Shown here: positions 60,680-64,000 of the stretch, piece after piece
Layout: each line of letters opens with the position of its first letter
Numbering within the stretch: position 1 is the first letter of the stretch
NCBI RefSeq assembly: GCF_003726095.1
Contig: NZ_CP026031.1
Coordinates: 248,001-312,000 of the forward strand
Length of the DNA: 64,000 nt
DNA from: Niallia circulans
GTDB taxonomy: Bacteria; Bacillota; Bacilli; Bacillales; Cytobacillaceae
Direction of reading: 5' to 3'
Made by a program: the position numbers and the translations under genes
The notes under the pieces: model-generated
Databases searched by the model: none
What the model saw: the letters and a program-made list of their open reading frames with translations, nothing else
What the model was told of the DNA's origin: nothing

Positions 60680-62143
60680 TTATTTTATAGTGATTTGACC
60701 TTGTTCTAAAATGCTATTTTTTACTACAGAAGTTTTATTGCCTTTAATTTTTAATAAAAAGCTTGGAGCAAAAGTGGATTGATGATCTTCAAATAATCCT
60801 CTATTTGTCATATAGCTTGTAACAACTACATTGTCACTGTTCTTTTGTGGAATCGCAAAATGAGCGTAGTTCCATGTAACATCATTTGGATCTAGATTTT
60901 GATGTAAGACAATACCTGTTTTGTTTAAAGGTTTGTATGGTCCAGTAATAGAATTAGCTACATATCCTAATAGGTAAATATCTTTGTCGTTAATCCCATC
61001 AATAGTCATTTTTGATCCTCTAGAACTTGTAAATAGATACCATTTTCCGTCTTTTTCAAAGATATTCGCACGTTCAATTTCATCTGTAACAGTGTTGGAA
61101 GCAATTAACGGCTTCATTTCTTTTTTTAGTGTATAGTCATCATTAATCTCAATAATTCCTAATGCGCCATTTGCTAGTGATGCTAAATTCTTTTTCGGGC
61201 TTTGTAATAACTGCTCTTTTTCTGTTCTGAAAAATTTAGTGTTGCCCCCATAATAGATTTTATTAAATAATGATTCTTCTCCTTGATAGCCATAATCTGT
61301 TCCTGTATTAGCTTCAAATACAAGATATTTATGTCCATTGTCTTCAACGTAGTGAGGATCTCTTAATGTATGGTTATCTGCATAATTTCCGCCTGAAAAA
61401 GCTTGATCAACTGTTTGATATACAGATCCATCTCCACCATCATAGATGGATTTATGATCTTCCACCCCATCAATTTTTAATGTATTTGCATCTAGTTTAG
61501 ATACATTAACTTGGGCAGTAGTTAATGTTTGTTTTCCAAAAAATCCATGATCAGGATCCCAGCCTTGACGATTTGTATAGAACAAGCGAATTTTGCCATC
61601 AGAAGTGAAAGTGGCTGAACCAGACCATTCTTCTGCTTGATTGTTTAAAATAACATCATTGGTAGCGTATTTATCGCTGTCTTTAAATACTCTTCCTGCA
61701 TTTTTCCATGCATCAATGGAATTATCACCAATTTTTTTATAGAACATGTAAATAAATGTGTCCCATCCTCTATCAGGATCTCCAGCTAATCCAAATACTA
61801 TTTGATAGCCATTATATTCTGCAACTGTTCCATCTGCATTTTGTAATGGCCATGTATCCCAGACATCTAAATCAATCAAATTACCTTTTTCATCATAGCC
61901 CTTTGCTGAAGGGATGTTTTTGATCGTTGATTCATCAAAAGCTGGCACTTTAAATTTAGAATCGTTTTGTTGTTCCGTCATTTTTTCCATATCGAATCGA
62001 GTGATATGTGAAATACCATAAGATTCTTTGTGGTCTAACTTTTCTTTTTGTTTTGCAAAAGCTAGTGATCCACTACCTCCCAATAAAATAGCTGCACTCA
62101 ATGATACGACTGTTGCTTGTTTAGCAAGCTTGTTCAATTTCAT
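60680..62143 (-). CDS. sacB: Levansucrase SacB (GH68)
   Basis: A 487-residue secreted enzyme converting sucrose to levan and glucose. It has a signal peptide ending near LAFA (residue 30), catalytic triad D96 (DVWDTWPLQN), D262 (LRDPHYVED) and E357 (TDEIERANIF), EEWSGSA, and a calcium-binding-like loop. The protein matches B. subtilis SacB in length and motifs. GGAGGT precedes the ATG. The leader contains no SacY-type antiterminator (RAT) that I could see, so regulation differs from B. subtilis. A short palindrome lies further upstream. Confidence 0.95.
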   Translation of the reverse strand: MKLNKLAKQATVVSLSAAILLGGSGSLAFAKQKEKLDHKESYGISHITRFDMEKMTEQQNDSKFKVPAFDESTIKNIPSAKGYDEKGNLIDLDVWDTWPLQNADGTVAEYNGYQIVFGLAGDPDRGWDTFIYMFYKKIGDNSIDAWKNAGRVFKDSDKYATNDVILNNQAEEWSGSATFTSDGKIRLFYTNRQGWDPDHGFFGKQTLTTAQVNVSKLDANTLKIDGVEDHKSIYDGGDGSVYQTVDQAFSGGNYADNHTLRDPHYVEDNGHKYLVFEANTGTDYGYQGEESLFNKIYYGGNTKFFRTEKEQLLQSPKKNLASLANGALGIIEINDDYTLKKEMKPLIASNTVTDEIERANIFEKDGKWYLFTSSRGSKMTIDGINDKDIYLLGYVANSITGPYKPLNKTGIVLHQNLDPNDVTWNYAHFAIPQKNSDNVVVTSYMTNRGLFEDHQSTFAPSFLLKIKGNKTSVVKNSILEQGQITIK

Positions 62144-62445
62144 GGTTTACCTCCTAGAATGTGTTAGATGAAACAAAAGATAAGGACAGGGCAAAGCTGC
62201 TGATTTATAAAAACAAAGCAGCAAATACACCGTGTTTCTAATAAAATTATAGGTTAATCTACTTTCTGCGCATATGGCATAGATTGATAGAAATCTAGTC
62301 TTATATTGATATAAGATAAATCGAATATACTAGAGGATGTAATAGAAGAACGGGACCTTCTTCCTTATTTCAGATAGAGAGAATGAATGTCTGCAAAAAC
62401 ACAAAAAATCGCTCCCTGCAAAAGGAAGCGATTAGAAGGCAGGAA
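62144..62445 (-). promoter_or_regulatory. sacB upstream region with palindrome
   Basis: TCTTATATTGATATAAGA at 62300-62317 is an 18-bp palindrome (8-bp arms, 2-bp centre) about 155 bases before sacB, flanked by imperfect TCTAGT...ACTAGA (62295-62300, 62330-62335). It could be a regulator site. A GCTGC/GCAGC hairpin closer to the gene lacks a T-run. No other gene is visible. Confidence 0.5.
62402..62432 (-). terminator. Terminator of the sugar-binding lipoprotein gene
   Basis: AATCGCTCC and GGAAGCGATT (62408-62432 region) form a stem with one bulge, followed on the minus strand by a run of six T residues. Confidence 0.75.
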
Positions 62446-63732
62446 TTAGTGCGAAGACGAAGCGGTAGCCTTTTCCCATGACTTTTGAAATTCTTGTAGC
62501 AATTGATCTCGATTTAGCTGTTTACCTACGTATAATTGCATAGCTAATCCAAATTCTTCTCGTGCACTACCAGGAAAGGAAAACCAATTGGCTCTAAGGG
62601 TTTTTCCTGTTTGATAGTAGTTCATAATTTCCATTGCAAGCGGTCCTAAATGGTGTGCCTCTATATGGTCAAAAGCTGGAATGAATTTAAATTGTTCAGT
62701 CATAAAGGACTTTCCTTGCTCTGAAAATACCATCCAGTTTAGAAAATTTTTGGCTGCTTTTTTCCTTTCAGCAGATGATTGCTTGTTAACTACCCAATAA
62801 TTAGAAACGTTAACAACGATTGCGTCAGCTGGTTCCTCGTTAATAGGGATTGGCAGGAATCCAATGTTCATGTTCGGTGATTGCTGATCAATCATTGGCT
62901 GAATCCAATTGCCTTGTTGGATCATCGCAGCTTTTCCCGAAGCGAAGAGGTCAACTTCTGTATTATAGTCCGTTGTTAGGGGATTTTGGTTTCCATATTT
63001 GATGGTAGTATCAAGTAAAGAAATAATATCTAAGAATTTTTGATTGTTCGTAATTTTTGTGGTTCCCTTGTTTAGTTGGGCAATAAATGCTTCAGGATCA
63101 TCTTGTTGTGCAAATGCAATATTTAAGAGATGATCACCAAGCTTCCACTCTTCATAGTATCCAGTTGCAAAGGGCGTAATACCGGCTTCTTCTAATGTTT
63201 GTGCTGCTGCCTGTAACTCAGATAACGTTCTAGGAAGCGTATGAATTCCTGCTTTATGGAATAAATCTTTGTTATATATGAATCCATATCCTTCTATGTT
63301 AAGGGGCATTCCATACACTTTGCCATCCATTGTTACTGGTTTCAAGGTGTCTTTGTATGCATGAGAAATCCATGGTTGATCAGATAGATCTTCTAAATAG
63401 TCACTCCATATCTTCACATTGTCATACCCTGTATTTGTAAAAATATCAGGACCATTCCCCGCTGCAATTTGAGCTTTCAAATCAGCAAGATCATCAGCAG
63501 CACCACCTACAGTGTGAACCTGAATATCTATATTTGGATGTTCGCGTTCATATGCCATCACCATTTCTTCAAATTGGGTAGAAATTTCTACTTTTGGATT
63601 TCGGATAGTTAGTGTGATGCGTTCATCGGCTGTTTTTCTTTCGCTTGAGTCTTCTTCTGATTTTGGCTGACAAGCTGAAAGTGCAACAATCAACAATCCT
63701 GCAATAAGCCATGTGAATGTCCACTTTTTCAT
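62446..63732 (-). CDS. Sugar ABC transporter binding lipoprotein
   Basis: A 428-residue family 1 solute-binding lipoprotein: lipobox ALSAC (C20), then the fold with VEISTQFEEMVMAYEREHPNIDIQVHTVGG, GNGPDIFTNTG and WNWMVFSEQGK-like end (FLNWMVFSEQGKSFMTEQF). Permeases are not in the window on its downstream side; its stop is followed by a terminator, so it is a single-gene receptor with the AraC-type gene directly upstream. A binding protein serving as the sensing partner of that regulator or a spare receptor for a fructan transporter is plausible. Confidence 0.85.
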   Translation of the reverse strand: MKKWTFTWLIAGLLIVALSACQPKSEEDSSERKTADERITLTIRNPKVEISTQFEEMVMAYEREHPNIDIQVHTVGGAADDLADLKAQIAAGNGPDIFTNTGYDNVKIWSDYLEDLSDQPWISHAYKDTLKPVTMDGKVYGMPLNIEGYGFIYNKDLFHKAGIHTLPRTLSELQAAAQTLEEAGITPFATGYYEEWKLGDHLLNIAFAQQDDPEAFIAQLNKGTTKITNNQKFLDIISLLDTTIKYGNQNPLTTDYNTEVDLFASGKAAMIQQGNWIQPMIDQQSPNMNIGFLPIPINEEPADAIVVNVSNYWVVNKQSSAERKKAAKNFLNWMVFSEQGKSFMTEQFKFIPAFDHIEAHHLGPLAMEIMNYYQTGKTLRANWFSFPGSAREEFGLAMQLYVGKQLNRDQLLQEFQKSWEKATASSSH

Positions 63733-63779
63733 AATTTCACTCCTGCTATTTCACTCTCAATTATTATTGATGGTGGTAT

Positions 63780-64000
63780 CTACTTTGCGTCCAACGTTTT
63801 CTGACAGTTTCTGTACTCAAATGGCGTTAAACCAACCATTTTTTTAAATAATTTTGAAAAGTACTTTTCATCTTGATAACCGAGTAATAAAGCAATTGCA
63901 TAAATGTTTTCATCTTTTTCCCGAAGCAAGAATTTGGCTCTGTCGATTCTAAGCTTCATAATATATTTGGATAAAGGCATCCCTGTTTGCTGTTTGAACT
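63780..64000 (-). CDS. AraC-family regulator, 3' end only
   Basis: The C-terminal part of an AraC-type helix-turn-helix (QQTGMPLSKYIMKLRIDRAKFLL, then AIALLLGYQDEKYFSKLFKKMVGLTPFEYR). The frame stays open to the window edge, so this is a partial gene; the rest (possibly a YesN-type response regulator or a stand-alone AraC) lies outside. It is 48 bases upstream of the binding-lipoprotein gene. Confidence 0.85.
   Translation of the reverse strand, partial: FKQQTGMPLSKYIMKLRIDRAKFLLREKDENIYAIALLLGYQDEKYFSKLFKKMVGLTPFEYRNCQKTLDAK

Noticed and set aside
62144..62445. SacY/SacT RAT antiterminator before sacB
   Set aside because: No sequence resembling the ribonucleic antiterminator and no overlapping terminator with T-run in the leader.

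Overview
The window is low-GC DNA from a spore-forming member of the Bacillaceae. The evidence is strong GGAGG ribosome binding sites with frequent TTG/GTG starts, spore genes (a CotF-type coat protein, a manganese catalase, a SpoVAF-like germination protein), an LPxTG-type sorted pullulanase, a HemAT-like soluble chemoreceptor, and CcpA-type cre motifs. A Niallia / Bacillus circulans-like relative is my best guess, but genus cannot be settled from sequence reading alone. No rRNA, tRNA or CRISPR array is visible. Mobile DNA is limited to one decayed IS1595-type transposase and two copies of a structured intergenic repeat.

Left part (0-13.7 kb): a membrane-anchored PstS-like protein; an 18-copy, 41-bp tandem repeat array; a cell-wall pullulanase behind a cre-containing hairpin; a broken LysM-CAP gene; a threonine aldolase; then a persulfide-response locus. 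That locus holds a CoA-disulfide reductase/rhodanese/TusA fusion, a CstR repressor with its two signature cysteines, a DsrE-like protein and a single-domain rhodanese, with CCC-TA-GGG type operators. Spore coat and polysaccharide deacetylase genes follow.

Middle (13.7-32.4 kb): an acetate-type symporter pair, manganese catalase, a short MetE-like methyltransferase, two OmpR-type two-component systems (the second divergent from an ABC exporter, with 11-bp-spaced direct repeats between them), several small unknown genes, an internally duplicated membrane protein, a 3-hydroxyacyl-CoA dehydrogenase, and a HemAT-like receptor whose heme-pocket residues appear substituted.

Right part (32.5-64 kb): two carbohydrate regions separated by housekeeping and accessory genes. 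First, a YesM/YesN-type two-component system is divergent from a sugar ABC importer (no ATPase) that ends in a GH172 (DUF2961) enzyme. Second, from 49.3 kb onward, comes a fructan locus. A LacI-family regulator and a promoter with four copies of its likely operator precede an ABC importer (again no ATPase), an intracellular GH32 beta-fructosidase, a fructokinase and a lipoprotein GH32. Facing these are a LevB-type endolevanase and SacB levansucrase, then a further sugar-binding lipoprotein and the end of an AraC-type regulator. Between the two regions lie an MFS transporter, a YitT-family protein, an aliphatic-sulfonate-type ABC transporter and an orphan spoVAF-like gene.

Inferred logic of the right part: SacB makes levan outside the cell from sucrose, LevB and the lipoprotein GH32 trim it, oligofructosides enter by ABC transport rather than by the levDEFG-type PTS of B. 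subtilis, and internal GH32 plus fructokinase feed glycolysis. The GH172 operon may extend this to difructose anhydrides or alpha-fructosides. Both importers would need an MsmX-type shared ATPase encoded elsewhere.
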